Source: GSA-30 sp036384435 (GTDB lineage Bacteria; Pseudomonadota; Gammaproteobacteria; Xanthomonadales; Rhodanobacteraceae). From it: a stretch of 64,000 nucleotides of DNA. The translations under genes and the position numbers were made by a program. Positions 16,894-26,663 of the stretch are shown piece after piece (within the stretch, counting starts at the first letter, position 1; the number at the start of each line of letters is the position of its first letter). The DNA lies in contig NZ_DASVMI010000080.1 of assembly GCF_036384435.1 (NCBI RefSeq), forward strand, positions 16,151 to 80,150, read 5' to 3'. The notes below the pieces were generated by a model. The model saw only the letters and a program-made list of their open reading frames with translations, was not told the origin of the DNA and did no database searches.

Positions 16894-19800
16894 CTAGTCT
16901 ACCCAACGCGCTTGGCCTCGTCCGACGCGGCGAATGCTGACGCTTGTTCCATTTTGCAGCGGTTCGACTTCGAATAGGCTTGGGGACTCCATCTGAAGCT
17001 TTTGCCTGATCGTCGTCAGCTGCGAAAAATCTGGCGTTGCAATCGACACTTGGCCATCTTGCGAATCGACTTCAATACGTAGCGGAACTGCCGAGTCTGT
17101 CGCCCATTGCATTGTCCATTCCTGTAACGCCCACTTGCCGTCTACGCTTGAAAGGACGTCGCGCCGGAACTGCTGCCAGATCGCATGCGTTTCAAGCGTG
17201 GGCCATCCAGGAATTTGGTCGAAGGCTGCCACTTCTGCCGATCGTAGCCAGGCTTTCATTTCCGCGCGATTCGTGAACCCGGGCGCAAGCTGCTCTACAA
17301 CCGTCTTGGCGGCAACCCGCGAGGGCAGCCCGGCTCGAACAAGCATGGCCATGGCATTGGATGGTAGTCCGGCTTCAAGGCACGCGGCAGCTGCCCCTTC
17401 GACGGGCAGTTCTGATTCGCCTCCATTGATGCGCCGATTCATCCGGAGGGCTTCAATCGCCCAGACCAGGCGATAGACAAACGCATCGTCTACGACGCGC
17501 ATTCCCTCTTGGCCGATGGCCGCTACCTCTTGACCTCGCACCCATGCGCCCAACAACTCTCTCCAGTTCGCTGGCAAGGGATCGTCTGGGACGAAAGGGC
17601 GGATTGCAAGAAGCAGCTCCCCTATTCCAATGAGAGCAGCGATCAGGACATCTGCGTCACTGGCAAGGGCAGCCGCATCGCCACGGTCAAGAAGCGCGGT
17701 CAGATCAGCAGCCAACGCGTCGATGGCAAGGCCCGATTCCAGGCCCACGCCCATCGCGAACTGCCCTTTACGTTGTGCGACCGTTGTCTTGTTCCAAATG
17801 AGCTGTGTTCTGCTGAGGAGAATCCATAGTTGCTTCTGCTTTTCGACGCCGTCAAGGCGGGCGAGTTGCCTTGCCCAAAGTGAGCCCGCAAGGGCTTCAT
17901 CGAGCAGTCTTGGCAAATCCGTGCTTTCCGCGTCAAGCGCCTCGATTAGCCCAAGGACGGTTGCATCCAGCCGCTCGATGAGGCTCTCCATTGAATCTGA
18001 CTCCAGCTCCCCATCTGCTGCCTCGGGGAACCAAGCCTCTTGCGTGCTAGAAAGGTATTCCATGGCGTCCCCACGCGCAAAAACACCCGACGTCGCGAGG
18101 CGCCGTATAACCTCGTTGACTACGACAATGATGCCGCTCGAGAGTGACCGAGCCTTGGCCGACATAACCAACTCTCTCCATCGCTGGTGGCGCCAATCCT
18201 CCGGTTGATGCATTACGTGGATCACAAGCCCTTCAAGATCTACGAATGCGCGGCCGGCCCGTCCCGCGACGTTGGCAAATTCCTCACCCGTGATCAGAGT
18301 TCCCGCCCTATATAGATTCGGTATCAGAAGCACCGCCGCATTAAGATTCAGGCCTTGCGCCAAAGTGGGCGATGCCACGGTGACGCGTAGAACGCCTGCG
18401 GCAAGCAGTGCCTCCACTTCGCGCAGGAAGGGCCCGGGGAGCCGCCCATGATGAATTGCAACGCCGATGGCTAGACAGCGTACTGCTGGATGCTGGGCCC
18501 CAAGCCACTCCCTGCCTACGGCGATGGCACGTTCGACCTCCTGGGCATTGGCGAGCAGGGAAGGCAGAAAGCCCCGTCGTTGCAAGTCCAGTGCAGTCTC
18601 CGCAAATCCTTCAACATGATCTCGCTGGGTGCAAAAGACTAGTGCTCGCTTTCCTTGCTCGGAGAACCTCCAAGCTGCCGCGAGCGTAAGTTCCTTGTTA
18701 TCCCTTGGAAATGCAGTTCGACGAGGACGAATGGGTGGAGCCTCTGGGACAAAGTGTCGAATGAATGGTCCATCTTGCTCAAGATCGAAACTCAGCCGCG
18801 CGGAATTTCCGAGCCAGGATAAGGTGCCAAAGCGCTGACGCGTCGGCCGCCAACTAGACTGGATCGGATCGCCAGGCGTGTCACTGCGAATCCACGCAGT
18901 CAGATCGTTGAGCTGATCACCCGCCGGCAGAATCGCTGAAAGACAAACGATCCGGCGGTCACCATGGTCAGTGCGCCGCAGTAAGCGCTGCACCAAATTC
19001 TCATAGCGGATCTCGCGTTCGCTTGGGCCTATCAGATGCCCTTCATCTAGGACTATCAAGCCGACATCATCGATGATGCCGGGGTCGTTACGCAGCGCAA
19101 AGTCCAACTTCTCTGGCGTGGCTATGACGATGCTCTGTTCCCGCAGCGCATCCTCGTCAGTTCCCGCTATACCGCTGCTTCCATACAGCGACGAGACGGA
19201 AAATCCAAGAGGTGTGAACGTCTTGCGGAAGGAGCGTTCGGTTTGAGCCGACAGCGCTCTGAGTGGCGTCACTATCAAGACGCGTTGACCACACGCCAAG
19301 GTCATCAACGCAGCAATCTCTGCGATCCGCGTTTTGCCCGCGCTCGTGGGGAGCGCGACCACTAGGTCGTCGGACACATCGACGGCTCGTTGTGCTGCTA
19401 GCAGTTGAGAGGGCCATAACTCAACCTCCGAGGATTTCCGGCTGTACAGTTCGGACACAAAGAGCTTCCTGAGCTGCGTATAGTCTTGCGAGCCTTGCGG
19501 CCCTTCCGAGGGAAGCACCTTGTGCAGACTGCTTGACCAAAGGTCGTCTATCAGGTTCGCCGTGATTCGAAGAATCCACCAAAGTGACACTGCGCTTGCC
19601 GTCTTACTCAACGAAATCGCCCGCCTCAACAGGTTGCGCGCTTCTACGACGAGCGACTCTTGGCCAGTTTGCAAGGCAAACTCAAAGAACACCAGTGCTC
19701 TGAACATTGTCGATGTCGCGACACGCGAGACGATCTCGTCGGGGTCAAGCTCTCCCTCGGCCGCAGCTCTGGTGATTCCCTCGTCGCGGTTCGCTGGGCT

Positions 19801-20289
19801 GCTAAGCCACACCCTTGCACGTTGGCCAAGGCCTTGAAGGTCGCGCATGATTAGGAACGCGAGCGCATCCTCGGCAGGCGAACGGTTCTGATCAACCTGC
19901 GCTTGCGTCAGGAGCGAAAATGCCAGCGCTGAGTAGTTGGCCAAGTGATAGGAGGCAGCGCCTGCTGTTCGATAGAACCCGCGAGAAGCGTCAGCCTGTG
20001 AGCCGTTCTGAACCAATGCCTCAAAGGCCCCACCTGCCTGTACGAAGCCTTTTCGCCAAGTTTCTGCATCGCCTCCAAGCTCGCGTAGCGCCAAGGAAGC
20101 GCGTAGTACCGAAAAGCCATAGTCTGCGAGATCGGAATCGATCCCTTCGCTGAAAGCGGGAGCGTCCGGTGGCAAGTTTCCTTCGTGGCGTATCAGAGCT
20201 CTTGCTTGACCCCGCGCCTGCAGGCGACCTCGATATCCGTCTCGCGTGATGTCACGCAGAAATTCGGTCAGTTCTTCATTCGTTTCCAA
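16894..20289 (-). CDS. hamB: Hachiman anti-phage system helicase HamB
   Basis: Ski2-like SF2 helicase of 1131 aa. It has a helical N-terminal region of about 280 residues, then the Q-like motif WPSQLLAAQ (292-300), Walker A LPTSAGKTR (313-321), TPLRALS (341-347), DEGH (415-418) as motif II, SAILP (451-455), ALVFCTQRD, ASPTLAQGLN and the motif VI region FANVAGRAGR. The C-terminal ~450 residues have no family I can name. In Hachiman, HamB senses damaged or aberrant DNA ends and releases HamA. It overlaps hamA by 14 nt, so HamAB are translationally coupled. Confidence 0.85.
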   Translation of the reverse strand: METNEELTEFLRDITRDGYRGRLQARGQARALIRHEGNLPPDAPAFSEGIDSDLADYGFSVLRASLALRELGGDAETWRKGFVQAGGAFEALVQNGSQADASRGFYRTAGAASYHLANYSALAFSLLTQAQVDQNRSPAEDALAFLIMRDLQGLGQRARVWLSSPANRDEGITRAAAEGELDPDEIVSRVATSTMFRALVFFEFALQTGQESLVVEARNLLRRAISLSKTASAVSLWWILRITANLIDDLWSSSLHKVLPSEGPQGSQDYTQLRKLFVSELYSRKSSEVELWPSQLLAAQRAVDVSDDLVVALPTSAGKTRIAEIAALMTLACGQRVLIVTPLRALSAQTERSFRKTFTPLGFSVSSLYGSSGIAGTDEDALREQSIVIATPEKLDFALRNDPGIIDDVGLIVLDEGHLIGPSEREIRYENLVQRLLRRTDHGDRRIVCLSAILPAGDQLNDLTAWIRSDTPGDPIQSSWRPTRQRFGTLSWLGNSARLSFDLEQDGPFIRHFVPEAPPIRPRRTAFPRDNKELTLAAAWRFSEQGKRALVFCTQRDHVEGFAETALDLQRRGFLPSLLANAQEVERAIAVGREWLGAQHPAVRCLAIGVAIHHGRLPGPFLREVEALLAAGVLRVTVASPTLAQGLNLNAAVLLIPNLYRAGTLITGEEFANVAGRAGRAFVDLEGLVIHVMHQPEDWRHQRWRELVMSAKARSLSSGIIVVVNEVIRRLATSGVFARGDAMEYLSSTQEAWFPEAADGELESDSMESLIERLDATVLGLIEALDAESTDLPRLLDEALAGSLWARQLARLDGVEKQKQLWILLSRTQLIWNKTTVAQRKGQFAMGVGLESGLAIDALAADLTALLDRGDAAALASDADVLIAALIGIGELLLAIRPFVPDDPLPANWRELLGAWVRGQEVAAIGQEGMRVVDDAFVYRLVWAIEALRMNRRINGGESELPVEGAAAACLEAGLPSNAMAMLVRAGLPSRVAAKTVVEQLAPGFTNRAEMKAWLRSAEVAAFDQIPGWPTLETHAIWQQFRRDVLSSVDGKWALQEWTMQWATDSAVPLRIEVDSQDGQVSIATPDFSQLTTIRQKLQMESPSLFEVEPLQNGTSVSIRRVGRGQARWVD

Positions 20290-21049
20290 GTGCCAGGGCC
20301 CTCTCGTAGCAGGCTTGGATGAATGCCTGGTGGTCTTCTATGCGCAGATGCGCAGAAAGATGGGGGCGAACCATATCCGCCGCTGCAAGGTCATCGTGTA
20401 GTGCCTGAGGCGTAGCGTTGCCCGATAAGGTGAACAGCATATGACTGGTTCGCCCGGGGGGCGCCGCTCGACTGGCGACTTCGTTGCGAATGCGTCTTCC
20501 CATCTGCCGACGTTCGCCTTCGCCCTCCATGAGTCGATCCGCGACGAAAAGCAGGGATGTTGCCGTAGGCCTGCCATCGTCTCTAGACAACGCTTCTCGC
20601 GCCTCCAAAATGGTGGCTTTGGAAAGGTTTTCGCGACTCTTCGACTCGCCTTTCAAGAAGTGCAGATTGTTTTGGTCATCAAGCTTTAGGCCGACGAAAT
20701 CATCGCCGCGCAACGCCATCTCTCGACCATCCTTGTATCGCAGGCGGCGGATCGGAACGTTGAAGTCAAGATGTTCCTCGACCAACTCAGTCGCGAGGAT
20801 CTCGCCAAGCTCTCCCGACCGTGCGCGTGCTGAGCGCGGCATGCGCTCAGCCAAAATTGCAGCCGCGCCCGGATATCCCAACTCACGGACGTCTTCAGCT
20901 ATTGCGTCCAGATTGTCGTAGTGAGAGCGAATTCGAGTATTGAGGGTGGCTTCGACGGCAGATCTTCCTCCGTCTCTCTCGGATAAGCGCCATAGCTGCT
21001 TGCTGTCTTGCTCATGAACATTTCTGTCGCACCAAGGTATATATAGCAT
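20276..21049 (-). CDS. hamA: Hachiman anti-phage system nuclease HamA (DUF1837)
   Basis: 257-aa effector of Hachiman. The DUF1837 nuclease core is visible: GELGE at 79-83, the acidic pair in RGDDFVG (116-117) and GESKSR at 134-139, together a PD-(D/E)xK-type site. HamA is held inactive by HamB and, once released, degrades DNA and stops the infected cell. The start ATG at 21049 gives a slightly long N-terminus; the GTG ten codons in is possible. The adjacent overlapping helicase makes the assignment strong. It sits 110 nt downstream of gajB on the same strand. Confidence 0.83.
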   Translation of the reverse strand: MLYIPWCDRNVHEQDSKQLWRLSERDGGRSAVEATLNTRIRSHYDNLDAIAEDVRELGYPGAAAILAERMPRSARARSGELGEILATELVEEHLDFNVPIRRLRYKDGREMALRGDDFVGLKLDDQNNLHFLKGESKSRENLSKATILEAREALSRDDGRPTATSLLFVADRLMEGEGERRQMGRRIRNEVASRAAPPGRTSHMLFTLSGNATPQALHDDLAAADMVRPHLSAHLRIEDHQAFIQACYERALALGNE

Positions 21050-21159
21050 TCACAAGCTCCGAATTCTTTTCCCAACGCTCTGCCGAGCCGTGCGGGGAAT
21101 CAAAAAATCAACTCGATGGTCGGATGATGTCAATTCCTTTTCTCAGCCCGAGCGTCGCC

Positions 21160-22893
21160 TCATGGCATCACCTTAAGTTCTTCCACATTACCGGCCCCGA
21201 ATAGATGGTTGACTGCTTCGAGCGCAGGGCAGGGAATGGTCTGGGTCGCAAGCACAGCGAGCCGTGTCATAGGGCGCGAAATAGAAACGTAAAAGAGATT
21301 GCGGGCACGGTAGAAACCTTTAGTATTCTTGGCGTTCAACGCCTTTGTGTGAATCAGTTCAAGAAGCTGCGGCCAGTTATAGTGATTCCAACCACCTCCA
21401 AGTACGACGAGAACGTTTTCGAACTCGGCCCCTTTAACGCTGTGCTGTGTCGCGAAGGGGGTCTGCTTCTCAATGAACCTGACTACCTCGCTGACTTCTC
21501 GATAAGGAATGTCCCGCAACTTGCTGTAGCGTTGCAGTGCGGATGCCTCCTCGGGGACTGCAGCACCATCCAACGCCTTAAGTTCTTCCTCGCGCCGCGA
21601 AACGCGGTCAGGGGGAGACGGTCGTTTGGTTGCTTGCAAACAGTCGATGACTTGACCGATCGTTCCCTCTGTTCGTAGCTTCTGGAGAGCATCCATATCG
21701 CGACGCCAATTCGCCTTATCCTCATGTTTGGCAATCGCGGGACCAGAACCAAGAACTTTGAACATTTCTCCATAGCGCGAAGAAGCATAGGCCGCGCACA
21801 TCGGCTCGACAACCTCGGCGAAGAATTTGATCGTCGGATCTTCTTTCTTTGCGAAAAGGTCGGTGCGGCCGCTGAATATTTCTGCGATATTTGGATAGCC
21901 TTGCTCCGCAGCCAAGACGTTGTGAGTGAGCATAAGTACTTTCGTCTTGCTCATGTCCCACCCTTCGGCCTGAAGACGCTGCGTCAAAGCCTCCCGGGTC
22001 TTTCGCGCCAAGTCTGGTGGCAGATCCTCTTTGGAGTGCCTGTCACTCGTTCGCTCGCCTCGGTAGGAATTGGTATGAAAGAACCTTGCTTCTCCCTTTG
22101 CTCCTGGGTCATGAACAGCCTGCTGTAATTCAGGGCGCAGGTTGTTGAGTACATCTACGATGGCTGGCGCCGATCGGAAGTTTGAGCCTTTAGCGATCTC
22201 TTCGATTGGGTACTGCGCCAACTCATACTCGCTTCGATAAATGGTTTGCCAGTGATCCCCGAAGAGTCCAACAAGAGGACCGGTTGCGGGCTTCAAGAAA
22301 TTTTCTGTTATCGACTCCATGAACTCGCGATGCGTGTCCTGGTACTCGTCGATGAAGATTACTGGAAACTGTTGGCTTAAGATGCGCCTGAATTTCTCCT
22401 GATAGAGGAGCTTCGCCATCAGCTCTGGGATGTCATCGTGGCTAAGCGTTATCCTGTCTGCGTCGATTCCAAAAAAACCGAGGTCGTACTCCACCGGTTT
22501 TGTACCGAATCCGCCGCCTTGATCGATCTTCTCCTTTCGCTCCTCCATCTCCGACAAGCTGTCTCTCAACGCCTTCTGAAACTGGCGTAAAAAGGCCCAT
22601 GAGAACCCATGGATGGTGTCGACAAGGATTGCAGGATGATCCTCAACTTCCTGTGCGATCTCGTTTCGCGCCACCTCGGTGAAGGTGATACAGGCAACCT
22701 TTTGCCCGGATTGAACGAGCGCAGGTCCACGCTCTTTAATGAGCCGTTTCAGGGCAGCAACCAAAGAATAAGTCTTGCCTGCACCCGCACCGGCCTCAAG
22801 CCTAAAGCTGCGGCCTGCGTCAAGGGCTTTGTCGATTTTCAGCTGCGCCTGTTGCGCTGCCTCAAGCGCGGGATTCTCAACTTGGCCTGTCAT
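21160..22893 (-). CDS. gajB: Gabija anti-phage system helicase GajB (UvrD-like)
   Basis: SF1A helicase of 577 aa. Motifs in order: Walker A EAGAGAGKTYS (33-43), TFTEVARNE (70-78), motif II FIDEYQDTH (180-188), motif III FGDHWQTIY (211-219), NFRSAPAIV, QHSVKGAEFENVLV and the C-terminal FYVSISRP. In Gabija, GajB associates with a GajA tetramer and acts on DNA ends produced by it. The start overlaps the gajA stop by 4 nt. The directly preceding OLD nuclease separates it from housekeeping UvrD/PcrA. Confidence 0.85.
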   Translation of the reverse strand: MTGQVENPALEAAQQAQLKIDKALDAGRSFRLEAGAGAGKTYSLVAALKRLIKERGPALVQSGQKVACITFTEVARNEIAQEVEDHPAILVDTIHGFSWAFLRQFQKALRDSLSEMEERKEKIDQGGGFGTKPVEYDLGFFGIDADRITLSHDDIPELMAKLLYQEKFRRILSQQFPVIFIDEYQDTHREFMESITENFLKPATGPLVGLFGDHWQTIYRSEYELAQYPIEEIAKGSNFRSAPAIVDVLNNLRPELQQAVHDPGAKGEARFFHTNSYRGERTSDRHSKEDLPPDLARKTREALTQRLQAEGWDMSKTKVLMLTHNVLAAEQGYPNIAEIFSGRTDLFAKKEDPTIKFFAEVVEPMCAAYASSRYGEMFKVLGSGPAIAKHEDKANWRRDMDALQKLRTEGTIGQVIDCLQATKRPSPPDRVSRREEELKALDGAAVPEEASALQRYSKLRDIPYREVSEVVRFIEKQTPFATQHSVKGAEFENVLVVLGGGWNHYNWPQLLELIHTKALNAKNTKGFYRARNLFYVSISRPMTRLAVLATQTIPCPALEAVNHLFGAGNVEELKVMP

Positions 22894-24974
22894 ACGACCA
22901 CCGGGGCGTTCTTCACCTCATGGACTTCTGCTGGCGGTGGCGGCGGCTCAGATAGCCACACGAGGCCCTCCTCGATGTATCGCGGCACTTTCCACTCTTT
23001 TTCGCGAATCGCGAACCGCAACGCGGTATCTGCTTTCGCGAGTCCCTTTGCGATGTCCCATGCTTCGGTTGCCTCGTCTTGCTCCTCGGGCCATTCGAAT
23101 CGATCCGGGTTGGCGAGGACGAGCGCGTCTTCATAGCTTCGTGCGCAGGTGGCAGTCTTGGGGTCCTCTGGAATTTGATACGCGATGCGGCGGCAACCAC
23201 TGATCTTTTCTTTTGCAGACTTGGCAAGCAACTGAGCCGGCGAGATCTGCCAACCGTCCGCATCCTCCGTATTAGACGGCCGAAACCAATCCTTGATCGC
23301 GGCATTTGATGTGCGCTGGCCTTCAGCGACAGGGCATTTCTCCCAGGTAGTGATCATTTTTCCTTTCTTGTTCTCCTTCTCAACTGGCTTGGTTGAATCC
23401 AAATCCGTGACGACCAGCGTCTTGAGCTCAAGGAAATCGAGCAAGGGATAAAAGATATGAGCGTACGCTCCACCGACCTCAACGCAGGTGACGTACTGTC
23501 TGGCCAACTTGTTTTTGTCGTCTAGTGACTTGTCCACGAGCCCGGACAGCCGCGGCATCAGAAGTCGTTCAGTGGTTCCCTCCACCATGATCGCTTTATC
23601 GGCAAAGTAGAGATCACATTTGGTCAATGTCATGTACTGATGTAGGAAGTCCTGGTCATCAGAGGGTATATTTGCCATCCCCTTCTTGAAGTCCTTGACC
23701 TTCGTCTGCCGCGTATTCGGCGTCGCAGGCAACTCGTTCAAGAAATAGCGTACGGCCTCAAATGAGGCGGCATTCGCCACGTGCGGCGAATGTGTCGTGA
23801 TCACAAATTGCACCTTCCACGCGGGCTCGTCCGGGTAGCTGGCTGAGAGTTTCTTGATTGCGATGTTCAGTTGGTTGATGAACACTTCTTGCATCTGAGG
23901 ATGCAAGTGAGCCTCTGGCTCTTCGATGAAAATCAAGTGGGTAACAGGACGAGTTGGCTTTGCGCGATAGATCTTGTGGAAGCTCTCAAGCTGCAACAAC
24001 ATATAAATGAGGTTGCGAGTCCCTAGTCCGTTGTAGCCCTCCGGAAGATGAACTCCGTCTGCGCCAGCGTATACCACCCTTGTGTGGTCCGAAAGAAGCG
24101 CCTCAACGTTGAGCGATGTTTCGGGCCTTAGCTCGGTGTCATTGAGACTTGGGAAGCCTAGGACTTCCATCGTCGGAAGGAGCTTCTTCAGCATTGCGTC
24201 AAAGTCTCCTTGAACCCCGCGTTCGATCTCTTCCACGGAATTTTTTAGCTTCGCAGCTAGTTCTTGATCGGCGGCGGCGGCTGTTGGCGCCGTGGCTGTC
24301 TTGAAAAGCGTACTCAGTAATTTTCCGATCACGTCAGCGTCGCCTTGGCTAGCGTGATCGAGCGTGCGCTGTGCTCGAACGAAATTGCATTGAACAAGGG
24401 CCGAAAGTGCAGAGACCCCTTCGAATTCACGTCGATTGGTTTCATCTGTCGGATCGATGGCGCTGACGTGTATGGAATATGCCTTGGGAATCGTGTCACG
24501 CAATGACCTGAGGAAATGGCCGTTTCGTTCTACGCCGTCCGCGGGCGTGGGGACGTCGAGCAAGATATGGAGTGTTGCCAGCGTCGGCTTGTATTCCACA
24601 CGTACCAGCGCCTTGGTGGAGGTGACATCCAAGTCGATGACAAACGGAGCAAGGGGCCCCAAATTCGGTGCGGTGGTGTTGTATGCGAATGTCAGAGTGA
24701 GTGCGATCTTCGGAAACGCCGCGAGCACATCTTCCGACTTCGCTCCACTTTCCCTCAGCGTCCTCGCTTGGAAGAAATGCGCCCGTGAAACAGCAGAGAA
24801 GTCCTCTAACCGGAAGCGAGCTCCGCTTTGCCCAATAAAGCGATCGAAGACATCGGTGAGGGAGGTCTTTCCGCTATTGTTCCGGCCGACTATCACTGTC
24901 GAATTTGGCTCCAGCATGAGCTCAACATCCTGGAGTAGTCGGAAGCCTTCGACCCTGACCTTCTCAATTCGCAT
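22890..24974 (-). CDS. gajA: Gabija anti-phage system OLD nuclease GajA
   Basis: Class 2 OLD-family protein of 694 aa: an ABC-type ATPase followed by a TOPRIM nuclease. Walker A is GRNNSGKT (30-37), the signature region YNGLGTRN is at 314-321, Walker B LIFIEEPEAHLHP is at 347-359 and the switch His is in THSPH (394-398). The TOPRIM glutamate is in MVEGTTER (463-470) and the DxD in TDLDST (523-528); SYEDALVLANP (613-623) matches the family's C-terminal motif. GajA is a nucleotide-sensing DNA nickase activated when phage deplete NTPs. It is longer than the Bacillus prototype (578 aa). Confidence 0.87.
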   Translation of the reverse strand: MRIEKVRVEGFRLLQDVELMLEPNSTVIVGRNNSGKTSLTDVFDRFIGQSGARFRLEDFSAVSRAHFFQARTLRESGAKSEDVLAAFPKIALTLTFAYNTTAPNLGPLAPFVIDLDVTSTKALVRVEYKPTLATLHILLDVPTPADGVERNGHFLRSLRDTIPKAYSIHVSAIDPTDETNRREFEGVSALSALVQCNFVRAQRTLDHASQGDADVIGKLLSTLFKTATAPTAAAADQELAAKLKNSVEEIERGVQGDFDAMLKKLLPTMEVLGFPSLNDTELRPETSLNVEALLSDHTRVVYAGADGVHLPEGYNGLGTRNLIYMLLQLESFHKIYRAKPTRPVTHLIFIEEPEAHLHPQMQEVFINQLNIAIKKLSASYPDEPAWKVQFVITTHSPHVANAASFEAVRYFLNELPATPNTRQTKVKDFKKGMANIPSDDQDFLHQYMTLTKCDLYFADKAIMVEGTTERLLMPRLSGLVDKSLDDKNKLARQYVTCVEVGGAYAHIFYPLLDFLELKTLVVTDLDSTKPVEKENKKGKMITTWEKCPVAEGQRTSNAAIKDWFRPSNTEDADGWQISPAQLLAKSAKEKISGCRRIAYQIPEDPKTATCARSYEDALVLANPDRFEWPEEQDEATEAWDIAKGLAKADTALRFAIREKEWKVPRYIEEGLVWLSEPPPPPAEVHEVKNAPVVV

Positions 24975-25905
24975 TTAAGCCCCCGCACTTTTTGTAATTA
25001 GTACATGAAGCATACACGCGAGTGCCATTTTTCGTCCAATTAGAAGAATGGTGTCGGGTCCTAAAAGCGCATGCCGTTTTGCGGGCCATGCAAAAAGACA
25101 GAAGAACAGAAGCGAGACTTGCCCAACGGTTTTTCGCACTGCGCGGCATAGGCGTTTCTCGGTTCGATACTCTGCGAGTCAGCAGGCGGTAGAAGAGGGG
25201 ATTCGCGCGCTGGGCAGCGCCATATTTCGCATGTGGTCCTTTCCCTCGGTGAGGACAGTCCCTACAGGTTTATTGCTTTTTGGAAATGCAGGGCGAATCG
25301 TCCTTGCTCCCTAATATCGGTTGCAGTCCATTTTACCTAGGGCAAGCTTCTTCCTACGCGAGGTTTTGTCGGCCGGATCGCTCTTAAGTAACTCTACGCT
25401 TCGGGCGTCCCCGGCCAGTAGATGGCCGGTCGCGCTGTCGTGCTGCACATCGAGCCACCTACGGCGTCTCGCCCCTGACGGGCTTCCATCGTTCCCTCGC
25501 TCCGCTCGGCTAACGCCTACGGCCCGGCTTCCAGCTTCGGGCCTGCGCGCTTCGCTTGCGTGCGGTCTGCACATCGAGGCGGCCGTTGCCATGTCCAGCC
25601 GTCTCCCCTGACTTCATCACCTTGTCCGCGACTGTAGCCCGCGTCCGTGTGCCGTCAAGGCTCGCAGGGCCGTGTCCTCGGCTACGCCTGCGGGCCGCAC
25701 CAACCCTGCGCTTTCTTCCTTGACGGCACCCGTCCGCGCGCTCCTGACCGTCGCGGGCGATGAACTCAGGAAAGACGGTGGCAACAGGGCCAACCGGGTT
25801 CCTCGTGCCAACCGCACAGAACAGCCGAAAGGCTGGGCTCCGAATCTAGGAATCCGGTGTGCGGTGTGAACAGCAAACCCCTTTTTCTTTGTCAGGAGAA
25901 ATGCC
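24975..25905. other. Non-coding 0.9-kb region with hairpins and repeats
   Basis: No convincing gene on either strand. The left 350 nt, upstream of gajA, are relatively AT-rich and may hold its promoter. The right part is GC-rich and structured: hairpin CCGGCCA / TGGCCGG (25411-25417, 25423-25429), direct repeats CTGCACATCGAG (25443-25454 and 25567-25578) and the nested stem at 25649-25729. Leaders of this kind precede DUF932 genes in other conjugative elements, as far as I recall, so conserved RNA or transfer-origin function is possible. Confidence 0.5.
25649..25729 (+). ncRNA. Candidate structured RNA or DNA element upstream of DUF932
   Basis: Outer stem GTGCCGTCAAGG (25649-25660) pairs perfectly with CCTTGACGGCAC (25718-25729). 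Inside it CGCAGGG (25663-25669) pairs with CCCTGCG (25704-25710), followed by further GC pairing. The result is a long nested stem-loop about 180 nt upstream of the DUF932 start. No known Rfam class comes to mind. It could be a cis-regulatory RNA, a small RNA, or a cruciform at a transfer origin. Confidence 0.4.
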
Positions 25906-26663
25906 ATGCAACTCGCATCCCGCTTCGCTTCCCGTTCGCCGGTGCTGCGTTCGGAACGTCCCTTGTTTGATGACCAAATCCGAGCCGTAGCCCCTTCCAT
26001 CTTCGCGGACGCCCCGCACGAAAGCCGCTCGCAACGATACAGCTACATCCCCACCGCCACGGTGCTGCAAGAACTTCGCGGCGAAGGCTTCGAGCCGTTC
26101 ATGGTGTGCCAGACCCGCGGGCGGCAGGACGACCGCCGCGACTACACCAAACACATGATTCGCTTGCGCCATGTCAGCCAGATCAACGGACGCGAAGCCA
26201 ACGAAATCATCCTCCTCAATTCCCATGATGGAACGAGCAGCTATCAGATGCTCGCCGGCATGTTCCGGTTCGTGTGCAGCAATGGCCTTGTCTGCGGCGA
26301 CACCGTGGCGGACGTGCGCGTACCCCACAAGGGCGACGTGGCCGGGCACGTCATCGAAGGCGCTTACGAAGTCCTGCACGGCTTCGACCGCGCGCAGGCA
26401 TCCCGCGATGCCATGCAGTCGATCACGCTGGACAGCGGCTAGGCGGAAGTATTCGCCCGCGCGGCGCCGGCGTTGAAGTACGACGAGACGACGCCCGTGC
26501 CCATCACGGAATCGCAAATCCTGCTGCCGCGCCGTCACGACGACAGCCGCCGCGACCTGTGGAGCGTGTTCAACCGCACGCAAGAAAACCTCATCAAAGG
26601 CGGCCTGTCCGCCCGTGCCGCGAATGGTCGCCGTCAGACCACGCGCCCGGTGCAGGGCATCGA
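25906..26663 (+). pseudogene. DUF932 protein, interrupted by an amber codon and truncated
   Basis: DUF932 proteins are common cargo of conjugative elements and have no firm function. The frame begins MQLASRFASRSPVL with a good AGGAG and runs through FVCSNGLVCGDTVADVRVPHKG. A TAG at 26440-26442 interrupts it; the same frame then continues with family sequence (AEVFARAAPALKYDETTPVPITESQILLPRRHDD) to about VQGID, where it joins TrbI sequence. The usual family C-terminus is missing. A single base change, probably CAG to TAG, explains the stop. Confidence 0.8.
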
